A program made the position numbers and the translations under genes. This document shows, in pieces, positions 48,074 through 62,113 of a stretch of DNA of 64,000 nucleotides. The stretch is from Artocarpus heterophyllus (Eukaryota; Streptophyta; Magnoliopsida; Rosales; Moraceae), in the NCBI GenBank assembly GCA_025403435.1, contig CM046341.1, positions 14,806,447 to 14,870,446 of the forward strand, written 5' to 3'. A model generated the notes under the pieces. It was not told where the DNA came from, ran no database searches, and saw only the letters and a list, made by a program, of their open reading frames with translations. The first letter of the stretch is position 1. Each line of letters starts with the position of its first letter.

Positions 48074-49695
48074 ATCATGCATATTTGATTTTATAAAAAT
48101 GTTTGAATAAAATATGTTCGCTGTTTAGCATGTCTGATGCTAATATTAACTCTGAATTCGAACGTACGTTTTAAATTATTTTGAATTTATTTGGGGCTAA
48201 ATTTTAGATATGTTATGATTTTATATGTCTATTATGTGTAGTAACTTTTATAAGTTATTTTATGGCATAAATCATTTAATTCATAATTTTTAATTAGGAC
48301 TGCTCACTGCCCAAGCTTTACTGGTAGATTTTGTAGCATTGATTATGTGATTTATTTAAATTAGCAAATGCAATTTTTATGGCGAAAGAAAAATCTGAGA
48401 GTTAGATATATGTGTTAACTTTATTTCTGCAAATTTTCATGCTCTAATTAGATGTGAATCAAAAGATATAAGTTGATGAATCCTTGAAGGTCAGTTAGTT
48501 TTTGTAACTAGCAGATTTTCTTGAATGTTTTGAAACTTGGAAAAAAGTATTTTGGATTAATATTCAAGAAAAGAAAATTTAAATGATGTTTTCATATATT
48601 AGCTATGCTATGAAATAAGTTTTAGGCTTTATTCATGCTTATAAGTTGAGATTAATTTCTCTAAGTGATTAAAGGTCAAGTTTTCTATCCTTATGTTTCT
48701 TGACTCTAAGTGGATGTTTGTGACTCAAAGATGCTTTGTTTCGTGAAGAATGTATAACGATGTAACATAGTATTAAATTATATTACGAACATGAATATTA
48801 ATTTCATGTATTATATGAATGATTGACATAAACACTCCAAAATACGAGCACACCGAAAACCGCGACAACGTCACCCTATATGCATGAATGAATATCATGC
48901 ATATTTGATTTTATAAAAATGTTTGAATAAAACATCTTCGCTGTTTAGCATGTCTAATGTTAATATTAACTCTGAATTCAAACGTGCATTTTAAATCAGT
49001 TTGAATTATTTGGGGCTAAATTTTGGATATGTCATGATTTTTTATGTCTATTATGTGTAATAATTTTTATAAGTTATTTTATGACATAAATGATTTAATC
49101 CATAATTTTTAATTATGGCTACTCACTGCCGAGGCTTTGCTGGCAGATTTTGCAGTATTGATTTTGTGATTTATTTAAATTATCAAATGCAATTTTTATG
49201 ACTAAAGAAAAATTTGAGAGTTAGATATATATGTTAACTTTATTCTTGCAAATTTTCATGCTCTAATTAGATGTGAATTGAAATGATATAAAATGATGAA
49301 TCCTTGAAGGTTAGTCAGTTTTTGTAACTGACAGATTTACTTGAATGTTTTGAAACTTGGAAAAAGGGATTTTGGACTAATATTTTCAAAAAAAAAAAAT
49401 TGAATGATGTTTTCATATATTAGTTATGCTATGAAATAAGTTTTAGGCTTTTATTCATGCTTATAAGTTGAGATTAATTTCTCTAAGTGATTAAAGGTCA
49501 AGTTTTCTATCCTTATGTTTCTTGACTCTAAGTGGATGTTTGTGACTCAAAGATGCTTTGTTTCGTGAAGAATGTATAATGATGTAACATAGTATTAAAT
49601 TATATTACGAACATGAATATCAATTTCATGTATTATATGAATTATTGACATGAACACTCCAAAAGACAAGCACACCGAAAATCGCAACAACGTCA
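48074..49695. repeat. 820-bp tandem duplication inside the solo LTR
   Basis: The segment starting ATCATGCATATTTGATTTTA at 48074 recurs at 48894, and the two copies align to their ends near 48893 and 49695, with point differences and small indels. No coding sequence is seen. Confidence 0.85.
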
Positions 49696-51733
49696 CCCAA
49701 TTTAAGGTTTAGTAAGTAATAAAGTCAAGTAAGTATATTATCACCTGTAATACGATAAAAATTTCCAAAAAAAGTTTTGAAAATATATTTTATGATAACT
49801 TTTAAGTTTGTTTTTACATATTATCTTCCTATGAAACCTCCTATTGCAACAAGAAGGTTTAACAGATGTTCTATGATGAGGTGTGTTAAAGGTACATATG
49901 TATATGTGTTACTTAATTAAGCGCTGCATACTCTATGTTTATGTTTATAATGTCCCGCAAGGTTTAGACTTGTCATGTTTGGTTTGGGACTAGCTACCCC
50001 ACTTCTCTTATGATGGCGTGCTTATGATGTTAATGGTACAACGCTTGAGCCTCTAAAGATAAAATAAATGATGTTTTAATATGAAAGTTTAAATTAAAAG
50101 ATATCTTCTACATAAACCTGTACATTGTGCATCACTATGATTACAATTACGATGTTATGTAATGATTTTTATGAAATATTTTATGTTGTGAGATAGAAAC
50201 GTGTACTTATTAAACTTATGCTTACTTAGTTTATATCATGTTGTAGATAAGGGCAAGATGTAAGTTGACTAGGATATAGGGCAAGGACAGACGTATGCGG
50301 AAGGAGTGTTGGATTGGAAACAGAGTCATGCCTAAAAGGAATTTAAAATTAAACAAAATTTAATATATTATGTTCCGCATTTTTATTTGTTTGAGATTTA
50401 GTTCTATTTGTGATATGTTCTTTTGAACTTATGTTTTATTGAATGCAATTTGTATTTTAGATTTCTAGTTTCTTAGGTTATTTATTGAAGAATGCGCTAT
50501 ATAGTTTGTTTCTTCATAATTAGTCTTAATTAGTTTTTTGATTAGAAGTTAAAAGTGCTTACATTATATGTGTGAGTTTGTATTGGTTAAATATTTGTTT
50601 TTTGTAAACTAAGTTTTTTTGCAGGTGGTTGGTTAGCCGAGTGCTTTAGGTATTCCATCGGGCTAACCAAGAAGGAAAAGTTAAATCCGGTAAATAATTT
50701 TCAAAGAAAAAAATGGATGTATTTCTTGGGATATTTCTTTGAGTGTTGTTGATTGTTTCAAACTCTTTATCAGTAATTATTAAGTTTAACGGTAAAAGCA
50801 ACGTTTTTTGTAGCTCCCGTAAGGGGCGTTACAGCATGAAGCCATGAGAGATAGCAAAGCCACCAGAGATCACTAGTTGCCAACTCTAGAGCCTGCAATT
50901 CATGGTTGTCATGCAATTTTGCGATGGAAGAGTGGCACGATAGATCAACCATTAACAATAAATGATTGATTGATGGATTAATGATTGACTCTAAGATGCT
51001 TTAGGAGGAGGAGGCTTGCTGGCATGGCAACCATTAAAGAGGAAAAGTTGGGAGGAAAAGAGGAGAGATTGAAAGTAATTGAGTTGCAGAGAAAGCAAGG
51101 GAAGTCGAACATGGAGAGTTCTTTTTTCTTTTATTTTTTAATTTTTTTGAAAATCAAAAGAGAGTTTAAGAAGGAAAAAAAAAGATTGAAAGAGTAAAAT
51201 TGGAAAATAAAATATTTAAAACTAAGTATGCCCTATTAATTTTTAATCATTGAACATGTGTTATTTACTTCTAATAGTGTTAATAATTGGCTTTTTTTTA
51301 TTAAGCCTATTTATTGTAATTTTCCTTTTATTATTTAAACCCACTGAATTTTCTCCCTAGAATATCTATTGAAAACAAATGAAAAAGGAGGGGGTTAAGA
51401 GATTGTATTTTTTATTTGTTTTAAATATAAATTCAAACAAAAGAGGTTGAGCAAGAATGATTTTCCTCTTTTTTGTTGTTTTTAATAGAAAATTTAATCA
51501 AAGGGGTTACATGAGAGTTCACAATTCGAGAGGCAGAGTAAGGGTCTTTAAAATTTAAGGAGTAGGATAGGAAGATTGTAAAATTCAAGAGTCATAGATT
51601 AGACTCATCGAGGAGGTTGATTTAAGGGTGAATTAGTGGAATTCCGTTTCTAGATAGTTGAATATCAAACATACTACTTTTTTAAAAAATTAAAATTAAA
51701 TTTTACATCATAGTGATACATGTAAATAATTAT

Positions 51734-51865
51734 AGTGTGTTTAGCAGCATCTATAGCATGTGAAAGCTTTACATATAGCTCATTTTTTATTGATACTGTA
51801 TCATATGAGCACTTTATATTGTAGCAACTAAAAGTTTTGACTGAAATTGAAATGCCAAACACCCT
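51734..51865. mobile_element. Small MITE (about 132 bp)
   Basis: The ends AGTGTGTTTAGC and GCCAAACACCCT are imperfect inverted repeats flanked by TTAT on both sides. Internal GCATGTGAAAGCTTTA and TTGTAGCA words tie it to the MITE at 27991-28166. Confidence 0.6.
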
Positions 51866-54120
51866 TTATTAGTCTTCAAAAATGGTAAACAATCTAATTA
51901 GCACGTCTTTTAAAATCTATTATACAAATTATACTATTTTATCTCATTCTTTATCGTGGATCAACTTCTTTTACGCTAAGTGGGACCTTAACTATAAAAA
52001 AAAAAAAAAAATTCTACTCTAAGAAACTTTTTGTAATGGATGCCACTCTTTTCAAAACAAACAATGTGTGTTAAGTATGACGCCATTCCATAACCACATA
52101 AAAGCAAAAACAACAAATTACAGACTAGAAAATGTGCCAAAGGCAATTTTTTCCCCCTTCGTGGTACTAATACGGTAACATGAATTTGATTAGTATATAC
52201 TAAGCTATGATAAAGCTTATAAATAGACTAATTTAGAACAATTTGATGTCAAATCAAATGCTCCTTCTAAAATGTTTAAAAAGTCAAATAGAGAACAGGT
52301 TTTAATTTTAGGGTTAATTATATAATTAAACATCATGGTTTTAACTATTCTCAATTTGTCTATCCGTTATTGAAAACTATAAAAGTATATTTTGAATTTA
52401 AAAAATTATTTTAATTTCACCTTTATGAATAGAAAAAAATTAGACAAAACAATATGACTACCGCTAAATAGTTATGAAAAATATTTTGTATAATAAAAAC
52501 ATAAAAAATTCTAAAACAAAATCTCAAATTTCAAAAAAAAAAATTAAGTTTTATGACTTTTTAAATTTCAAAAATATAGATTTTAAATTTTTTTTTAAGA
52601 AGAAACATACATTTCACAAACAAATTAGGTTTAACTAAGGATATTTTTATCTTATCTTATATTTTTTAGGTCGAAAAAGTTGGTGAAGAATAAAATTAAA
52701 ACAAGTTTTTCAAATTCAAATGATACTTTTGTAGTTTTTAAAAACAAAAGGATAAATTAAAAAATAATAAAAACTAGGAGATATAGTTATATAATTAATT
52801 CTAAAATTTTATAATTCATGACTAAAATAAGATTAGCCAAAATATATAAAAATAAAAATAGTGGAGATCAGATACGTATTAGATGCAAGGAAAGATCTCT
52901 GCAGGTGGGTTCGTGTGCACCACCAATACCAATTCACTCTTAGCTTTTTTCTTTCTCCAACACTTTAAAATTAAAAAAAAAACGTTATTTCATTGTTATT
53001 ATTTCAAGTCATTTGAAAAAATAACTTGACATTAAAAAGAAAAATAATATACCATAAAAAAAATAACGGGTATGTTTGTTTTAATGGTTCAGTCTAAACA
53101 GTCATCACATTGGTGCTTAAGCATTTAATTCAAGTTAAACTAATAGTTCAAACTAAGTTGAACTGTCCCATTTAGAATTCAAAACCCTCCATATTTTAAT
53201 ATTTTGAACTAATATTGAAGAGTGATTTCACTCCCATATATTAGTATTTATAATTTAATAATATTATTTCTTATTATTTTTTCAACTAAATAACTTTCTT
53301 TTTTTTTTATATATTTCATGTTTGTTCTTTAATAAAATCATTTTTTTATACTTCAAACTATAATCATCAATACCCGTTCAAATACAAATTCGAATAAAAT
53401 TTTTCGTTTAAATTAACATTTTAATTGCACATCCAAATGTTAATTTGGATTACAATTTAAACTATATATTTCAGATTTTTCTACTGAAATGAAAAATTCA
53501 AACCAACACAATTCGAACCCGTGAATTAAACGGGTAAATATGCATGTACATTTCGACGATTAATACTTCATTTTGAAAAATAATATGCTTGTACGTAATA
53601 ACATTTCTATAGAGAAAACAAGTAATTTAATGTCGATTGCGAAGAAAAAAAGTTAGCTAATGTCCCAAAAAAAAAAAGAGCTCATGAAAATTTTATTAAA
53701 ATATGTCATGCATTTGAGGTCGATAAAAAAGTTTTACTCTCTGTTTTAGACTTTATTAATTGTATTTCAAGTTTTTTCTGGTATATATGAAATAATATTC
53801 TCCCAGCCATGTTCATTAAAATAATTACTATACATTATGTAGTATAAAATATAATATCATTAAAATAATTACTATGTAATTAATGATATTTTTAAGATAT
53901 TATAAATATTATGTTCGATTTTAACTTCATAACAATAATTTAGTCATATGTTGTAATTTTTTATTTTAACTAAAGAACATATAATTCCTTTGAGTTGAAA
54001 AAAAAAAACAGAAGGAAACATATTTTTTTAAAAATGTTTTAAAATCTTTAAAAATCTTTATTTGCAAATTGGAATTTTTAGAATTTCATTTTTTTCTTTA
54101 TTTCTCTCTAAGGATATTTT

Positions 54121-54804
54121 GGGCCAGTTTAGCATTAATGTATTGTGTTTTAGCTTCTGTTGTGTTGTGTTTTTATTGTGCTATGTTGCGGACTAAAAGC
54201 GTGTAGGTGTTTGGTAATTTTGTTTTCAAAGTTGCCGTGAGGACCAAAAGCAAAATTATAGGTGTTTGATAAATTATATATAAAATTGTTGTGGAAATAT
54301 ATAATGATGAAAATAGACATATTTTACGAAGCATATTTATAGCTTTAGTTTTATTAATTTCAATTAAATTAAAAAAATTAAATCACCCTAATTTATAGTG
54401 TGATATTTGAGGACCCAAAAAATAACATGATATTTGATTATTTGTTTTGATTTATTCATTTCATTTGATTTTTTTATAAATTATTTGATTTATTTCTAAT
54501 ACATTTTGTTTTTTGAAAGTATTTGAATATATTTGTAAACGTATTTCTAATACATTTTGTTGTTATTTGATTTATTTCAATTTATTAAAGAAAAAATGGG
54601 TAGATTGAAAATTATGTATTATTGTTAAGGTTAGTTTAGTAATTTTAAATTATAAAACCAGATATTATAAAAAAGCAACCTCTGGGTTGCTTCTCAACTT
54701 TTGCTGCTAGCTCTGGTTTTTAAAAGCAACTTTTCAAAAGCAAGGTTTACGAAACACCCTAAACTGTTGTAGGCAGTTACGGAAGCTAAAAGCAACCTTG
54801 GCCC
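54121..54804. mobile_element. 684-bp MITE-like insertion
   Basis: The left end GGGCCAGTTTAGC and the inverse of the right end GGGCCAAGGTTGC form terminal inverted repeats. Unit A shows the empty site near 21641 (GATATTTTGACTTTT). The flanks in unit B are TATTTT and ATTGAC, so the target duplication is short or decayed. It is non-coding. Confidence 0.75.
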
Positions 54805-55376
54805 ATTGACTTTTTTAGTACTTATTTTTTTAAAATGTTTTCAATAATTATAATCAAACGCTGAACCCCTAAAAAAAATTGCACACTAAACGATCCAAAC
54901 AGTATTGTGATACACAGTTAAAATATATAACAATAAATTTCAAAATAGATACAGTATAACCCATGGTATGAAACATTATATAAATTTATCTTCTCAGAAT
55001 GAAATTAAGGTTCATAAATCCTATTCAAAACCACATGTAATGGATATAGGGTTCATATATTAATGGACCCATCTTTTGTAAGTTTCTTCTAGATGCCTCC
55101 TAATTAACATAAGCGTAATTATTTATCAATTGAAAAATATATATTTTATTTTCGCTCCCGGAGCTTTAGTGATTTTGTCACTTTATCCTTAAACTTTAAA
55201 ACCAAATTTATTAGTGTAATTGGAAGCCCTTTTTCACCAAAAACAATTTGTCCCCTTTTTCTTTTGGTAAATCAGCTTGAGCTTGATAGTCAAAGAAAAC
55301 TATTTTACAGAACACATTTTAACGTAATCAAATCCTCTTCAGCAGCAACAACATAATAATTATGTCTTAACAGAAT

Positions 55377-55415
55377 GCATCCACTTCCACCTTCAAAAAA
55401 AAGGCATCCATTTCC
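55377..55415. mobile_element. Poly(A) retro-insertion footprint, unit B copy
   Basis: GCATCCACTTCC and GCATCCATTTCC flank ACCTTC plus 8 A. It is homologous to 24760-24810 in unit A, with a shorter A tract. Confidence 0.6.
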
Positions 55416-57514
55416 ATTAGCATATAACATGACCTGTTAGAGTTCAACTTTGTTTCCCAATCGTAACTATAACATGGCTAGTAATTGTACACCGCCAGTC
55501 AGTGTTGTTCGGTTACACTTTCAGAACATTTCCAGAGTAGTCAATATGGTTGACTGGTCATCACTCAACAATTGGTCTAGGAGACAGCAACTTGGCTGGC
55601 TTCAAGTGTCATTGGAGTAGTCGATTATTTTCTACTTGACACTTGATGGTCACCCTCCGGTTTCCTTGCCACTTGATGACTACCCAATTGGATACTTAAC
55701 GGTCACCTTAAATTTTTATTTAGCCCCGCTGACCCCTTTCATGGAATTTTAATTAAAAAAATAAAAAATGAGGGGGTTAAGTGACGTCATGTGGTCTTTT
55801 CTGTTAGTTTTCAATGCAAATTCTAGAAGAATGGATTAAATGAGACCAATTTCCCTCTTATTCCGTTGCTTTTAATGAAAATTCTAATAAAAAGGTTAAA
55901 TAAAACTAGTTCAATATTTGAAGGACGAAAAAAGAGGTTTTAAAAATTTAGAGAATAAAGTGAGAATATGTCACGACCCGAAAATGGGGCATGACGTGGA
56001 TACTTAGTTTAAGAAAATAATTTAGGTTAAGTAAATTTTCTTTTTATAAAAACTTGTAATCAAATTAAAAATGGAATTAATTAAAAGTGACTTAATTATT
56101 TTACTAAACCAATTCCTAATTAATAAAAAAATAAATAAGAACGTTTATTTTAATTTCTGCTTATTTTTATAAAATGATCATTTTATCCTTTGATGAATAT
56201 AATTTTAGGTCTACTTGTTTTAGGACGTCTAAAACCTTTACCAAGTATTTATAATTCAAAAGAGAATAATATTTTCAAAGAAAACCTCAAAACATAACTG
56301 TTAAGGAAAAACGTCTCTGGCATCGATTTGGGATTCGTACAAAATCCCACGTTCAAAACAAACAACAGGAAATTGAAATCAGTGCAATACAAACAACATC
56401 AACCATAATCCAAAATAAAGTCCAAGAGAAAGGAAAGGACGTAAATTAATGTTCTAAATGCCTTGACTAAAAAGACAGGAAAATAAACTGTAAATAAGTA
56501 GATCTCCGCTTGAGGTCTAACTTCGCCTCGAAAATTGCAACTCTTATGGTCTACTTGGTACTATTTTTAACACCGCTTGGAGGGAGTATATAAGAATGAG
56601 CGAAAGACCTTGTAGGATAATATTTGAACAAACTTTAACATATCAAAACAATTAAGGTATTTAAAAAAACAAAAGATAATCAAGTAAATAATTGGAATAT
56701 CAAAGATTACAAATGTGATAAAATAATTAAGAAAGAGATGAAACAATTTTAATTAAATTCTTCATTCCCAACCCTTTTGTATATCATATACTTGACATAC
56801 TTATAATACTTCAGCCGTTGCCTACGGTGTGGACCTCTCTGATCAAGGTTTAGGTTAGGGGTCTTCCCTCAAGGTTACACTCTATATAACCCGGTCTTTG
56901 TGGCTACTAAAAACCAACCATCGGGAGCCATATATCCTCGGTAGTGTTTGAATGCCCCATTATACTTAGAATTTCTTATTTTGAGTCTAAAGTATAACTT
57001 TCAAATTCATTTGTTAAAATATGAAACCAATCGTACTTACATATTATATACATTTCGCAAATGCAAAGCAATACGTGAAAAAGCATTTATAAACGATCTT
57101 GTAAGAAACATACTCATCTCAAGATAACAATATTGGCCAAAACAAAACAAATTAATTTCAAATCATTGCTGTCAAGAAATAGATTAGAATCCTACCTCTC
57201 AAGCTTAAGAACAATCTTTTAATCTTGGAACTGATTAACTAACGTTAGCTCCACACGTCCTTAATCCTAAGGCATATATAGGACATTTAAACTAAAGCTC
57301 AACATATAACCATATTAATAAGTAAATCATATGCCAATCCATTTTACTAGCGTGCCTTTAAAATTTTTTATGACTTTGAGACATGATGCAACTATGCTTT
57401 AAAATGAATTAAGATTACATTTTAGACTAAAATTTGTTTAAAATTAATTCTAGAATTAAAGGACTTTAAAAAAGGTTTAAAAATCATAAAAATGAAGAAA
57501 ACATTAAGGTTCTC

Positions 57515-57647
57515 TAGCCTACCAGCCCTTGGGACCGGCCTGCCGCTCGTCAGGCTCTTTAAAGAGGCCACAACTGGCCAGCCGGTGAAGGGGACTAGCC
57601 TGCCGCCCTGAGGCCACCGACCTATCACCTTCAAGTCATTGCCCTTC
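57515..57647. repeat. GC-rich CCTGCCG word cluster
   Basis: Degenerate ACCGGCCTGCCGC and ACTAGCCTGCCGCC words sit at the insertion point of the mosaic LTR and continue after it at 61045. This is the same kind of cluster as at 541-700 and 41173-41228. Confidence 0.5.
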
Positions 57648-60600
57648 TGTAACGACCCGCCTACATGGCCGTTACTTAACTTGAACATAATTGTAATCTT
57701 AATATACTTTAACATAAAGTATTGAAAATTACGGAATAAAAATTTTCCTTTCAAATACATTGCAAACCTTTACTTAATCTTTTTGACTTTATGCATAACA
57801 AGTGAAAACATATTTTAAAAATAACTTGTATAATATTTGCAAACACATTGCAAGTTATAACTTGTTCTCTTTAAAACTTATTGCATAACCAATGCAACTT
57901 AAAACTTATAACTTAAACTATAAAACATTATGCATTAACAAAATGTAAAAGTACTTTAAACATAATTATTTCAAATGAATTCTTGATAATAAAGAATTCG
58001 CAACATATAATCTTGAAAGAAATATTAATCATTTCTCAAAACATAATTTCATAAACTAACATATTAACATTAATTTCTCAAACATGAAAAAAATCACATA
58101 ATAATCATTACGATTTAACATAATTATAATTCGTAAAAACTTAACATTTGTATACCTCATAACATTAATCTCTTAAAACATATAATAATAAAATATCTTT
58201 AAAACTTTTCTTTTAAACATAAAGATAATTATTTAAGAATTACTTCCTTTAAAACATTCCTTAAAACATATTTAAAAACTGTTGCGACTATTGTTGCATT
58301 TCAAGTTGAGACCTCGCTCAACCAATGCCTTTAAAACCCCTTTTAAATTGTTTCTTAGAACTTAATAAGAAACATTTACTGAAACATAGCTTAAAACTTA
58401 ACTTTACAATTAGATAAAACGTTTCGTAAAATATAACTTGAACTTTGAAAACATTTCTTAACTTCAACTTTCTTGAACTTTGAAAGTACTATATCAAATA
58501 ATGGAAAAATAACATTTTCTTTTAGCAACGGAAACATACTATAGTGGTATCCATACCCATCTCCACTATTCATCCGCCGCTTACCACTGCCCAACAAATG
58601 TCGTTGATAAGTTTTCTTGCCTGTAGCATGAACATACATAAATGAGCTTTTGCTCAGTAAGTAGGAAATCAGTCTCGCAAAACATAATTAAAAATCATTT
58701 TAACAAAAATATGCATGAACATTTTATGCTGTCTTATCAACTTATTTTAAGCTAAATCATTTAAACTATAACTTGTCTTGTTACTTAACTTTCCTTTCCT
58801 TGTAAACTTTAGTGTTCATACCAACATCATTAATCATGAGATCATAAACATGATGCTTCCTTTGTGGAAGCCTTAAGGTGCTTCCCTTACAGAAGACTTG
58901 AGACCATCGAACATCGAAGTCATAAACTTTAACTTTACTTGAGTACCTCAAGACAAGGAGGCTGGTACAAACGTTTCTTATCACCTTCACTTGCCTTATT
59001 GTGTGTATGCATTATGACTTATCACTACATAATATCACAATTACATAAATCATAAATCAAAAATCGTAAATCGTAAACATACTTAACTTGAGAGTGACTA
59101 AACAATATAATTCAAATATTGCATTTATCACACATTGATCATAACATCCTCACATAGCATGTCATGGCATAACATAACATAATAAATCATAACATAACAC
59201 ACATCATAGCAAAAAGTGGTGTAACAAATCACTGATCATTCATTTTTATAAATCTTTATGAAAACATTTAAAACATTTTATTTTAAGACTGTTCATACTG
59301 TAGGCGAGATTCCTACTTATCTAGACTCCGAGCTAAGCGGGTCTAGTTGTATCTCGCTATATCTACAGTCTGTAAGGCATCCTCTGCAGTGCTCCTCAAG
59401 CTACCATGAATGGCCAAAAATGTTTTCTGGAGATCATACATTGTTGGAAACATCATTCTAGACTCCGTTACTACAGTTTGAATCGCGTCGATCCGCATAT
59501 AGTCGATACCAGATGATTTTCACCATAGTGGAATTAGCTCGAACGAATGTCACCATCTTGTTCAGAGTGTCGAAACAAGTTGGGAGGCAATCTCGGATCT
59601 TTGATTGGAGGTCCGGATCACAAAATTCCAAAGTCATTGTTGACCGACGTTGACTGGACTCCATTGGCAGCTGAGCTCGGGCCTAACCTCCCCTAATTTG
59701 ACCCTTCTGAGTCCAATGGCACTTAATTCTGCCTCTAACATAGCAGGTCAAGCTCCACAATCTTGGCCAAAAATGGTGGCTTGGGCGGCGGTGCTCCGGT
59801 GGTTTTGGCTTGAAATTGGCTGAGGGCTTTTGCTACCCATCCTCCTTTGAGCATTTTTCTTCATCTAATTTGAAGCAACGTGGCTGGGAAGAGCAAGAAT
59901 GGAGGCTCCTGTGGCGGTTGATGATGGTGGACCTCGAACTCCGTCGATCGTTGATGGGATGTTGCAATTAAGATGGGGGAAATCTTCCCCCTTCTCCTTT
60001 GATCATTTTGCGTTAATCAATTTGAGGTAACGTAGCCGGAATCGTCAAGATCGATTTCTCATGTGGTGGCGTGTGGTAGTGGAGTTCAATCACCGCCCTT
60101 TCGTGGTGGTTCCATGAAATTGAATGATGGGTTTTCATCTCCTAACCCTTCTGAACATGAAGGAAGCACCAATTTGAAACAACGGTGGCGGAATGAGCAA
60201 CATTGAGCTCTTCTCGACGTTACACGACGGTGGTAGATGGGTGGAGTACTCTGGTAGTTGTTGAGCTACCACCAAGGATGGGTTTTGTTCATCTCATCGT
60301 GGTGGTCGTGTAGGAACAAGAATCACGTCGATCGGACGTCGGACGGCAAAGATATCTCACTAGAAAGTTTTGGGTTTCACCGCCACTTTGGGCGACGCGT
60401 GCAGCTTCCTCTGGCGGCGTTGTGGGCGGCATGATACACTGTTGGACTCAGCTCGATGAGAGCTTTCCATTGGTGTGGGAGGTCTAAAAAACGGACACTG
60501 GAATCTTGACTGAAATTGGTGGAGAGAGAAAGTAGAGAGAGAAAGAGTGTAGAGAGAGAGAATTCTAATTTTTTTGGGATTTTCTTTTTTTTTTTTTTTG

Positions 60601-61044
60601 CACTTTTATAAATAATTTTGTGGTCTACACAGTCTAATTCTGTGTCGCGTTGGATTGATCAAATCTTGATCCGTAAACTTAAAATTCTTATAAACATCAC
60701 TGTACTTTTTAAAACTGCAAAATTCTTGCTCTGCTAAAAATAATTCATAAGCTTTAATCTTTTACTGAATTGATATCATAATAGAATTTCCACTTAATCA
60801 AAGTAAGTTGGGAAATTTCACTTTTGTCAGATAATCTCAATTCAGATTTCTAATTGAGACTCTTATAAATGCCACTTCTTTGGCTCATACATAAAATTAA
60901 TGAATCATAAACTTTTAGTTTAGAACATTAAAAATAACTATTTTAATGTACTGTTATAACATTTCAAGTACTTAACCAAGTAATTTTAGAAAAATCCCTA
61001 ATTAATCACGTTTATTAATTTTTGGATTTTTTTCAGTCGTTACA
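57648..61044 (-). mobile_element. Mosaic solo LTR
   Basis: The ends TGTAACGAC and GTCGTTACA are perfect inverted copies, with flanks CCTTC and CCTGC (4 of 5 identical). The left part (57650-59300) resembles the LARD-like LTR, for example the GTTGCGAC...GAGACCTCGCTCAAC stretch at 58280-58325 and the 58850-58970 block. The right part (59330-60560) resembles the U3 half of the LOG-element LTR, including a two-unit W-box stretch at 59640-59655. No internal domain is present. Confidence 0.8.
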
Positions 61045-62113
61045 CCTGCCGCCTTCAAGTAACCTAAAAGATTCCAGGTTCGGGTTTTTGTACCTTTCGA
61101 GCTCCAAGCTCAATTCCGGACTTGTTTTTCACGTCTTTGAGTATGGAAAACATACATAAATGATATAATAACATTAAACAACAATTTTTAAAGTCATTAA
61201 CACCGATTTAAACATCAAGATTCAAAGATTGATATCCACATACAAAAGTAAAACTAAAACATATCAAGTTTGGGTTTTAACACTTAGTCGAAGAAATCTT
61301 TAAGAAGCAGTGAGTAACTTTTTTTTTTTTAACAATAAGGACATGTTTTTAACATAAATATCAAATCAAAATAACAATATAATCATTGGTTTAATCATTC
61401 TAACAAAGTTCATGTCACAAAACTCAAAACACAACATATGCATATTTTCTCTATAAAACTTAGCTTTAATTTGAAAATGAGATGTCATTAATCCAAGGAA
61501 GATTTTGGATTAAAGAAAAACAAATACAAAACCAGATTAAGATTTGAAATACTATCCTTGAAATGCTTTGAAAAACTTAAAAACTCAAGCTGTTAATGGC
61601 GCTTGAGAGCTTAGAGTGTCTTGGCCATGGAGGTGACGGATTTTTTCTGATTTTTAGCAAAGAGGAAGGCTGTCTTTTGGTGGTCTTTGCTGTGCTTTTG
61701 CTGCAGCAGAATGAAGAGCGGGAGAGGTGAGTAGGCGTGGGAGATAGGGGAAGAGAGTGATGAGTGTGGAATTCTCTATGTCGTGGGTTAAGGTCTTTAT
61801 GTGGGGGGTGTCTCAAGCATGGAGACTAAAAAAAAAATTCTGATTTGTCTCCTTGGGTGAGGGGTGCACGGGAGAGTGGGAAAAAGAGGGAGGTTGCTTT
61901 TGTAGTAAAAGTTAAATATGAGGTGTGATGGTAGATAGTGTAAACAGTAGGTATAGTTTTGAAAATTAAAAATTGTAACAAAAATGTATTTTAAATGTGT
62001 AAATCAGTATTTATTTTATACAACATGAAATTTTGCATCTCCAATTTAATTAGGCACACTAATAAGTTAAATTAGTCACAAGATTAATTATATATAAAAT
62101 TCAAGGCGTTACA

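Larger units (their letters stand above)
32619..50838 (+). mobile_element. Solo LTR (TSD GCATG) split by a LARD-like element
   Basis: The ends TGTAACGCCC (32624) and GGGCGTTACA (50833) are perfect inverted copies, flanked by GCATG (32619-32623, 50834-50838). Unit A keeps the empty site near 19357. Without the nested element it is about 4.54 kb, with no primer site, polypurine tract or coding domain, so I call it a solo LTR. A TATAAATA at 33413-33420 may mark its promoter, on the plus strand. Confidence 0.85.
50839..55968. other. Unit B intergenic DNA right of the solo LTR
   Basis: This continues unit B and matches 19360-21770 and 24345-25240 in unit A. It contains two MITEs and the poly(A) footprint, listed separately. 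Frames at 50985-51197 and elsewhere are Lys/Glu-rich low complexity with a diverged, stop-containing counterpart in unit A. No gene is recognised. Confidence 0.6.
55969..62113 (-). mobile_element. LTR of family X, split by a mosaic LTR
   Basis: It starts TGTCACGACCCG (55969) and ends AAGGCGTTACA (62113). Net length is about 2.74 kb after removing 57648-61044. The 3' part resembles the LTR at 1-1858. The candidate target duplications GAATA and AAATG agree at only three of five positions, so they are decayed or the limits are off by a base or two. A conserved block at 57190-57275 is shared with the LOG-element LTR. A frame at 61577-61816 (Pro/His-rich) and others look fortuitous. Confidence 0.65.

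Noticed and set aside
61577..61816. 79-residue Pro/Ser/His-rich frame
   Set aside because: It lies within LTR sequence with no conserved counterpart or domain.
55969..62113. Full-length retrotransposon with LTRs 55969-57647 and 61045-62113
   Set aside because: The two parts do not align with each other. They are the halves of one LTR interrupted by a nested LTR.
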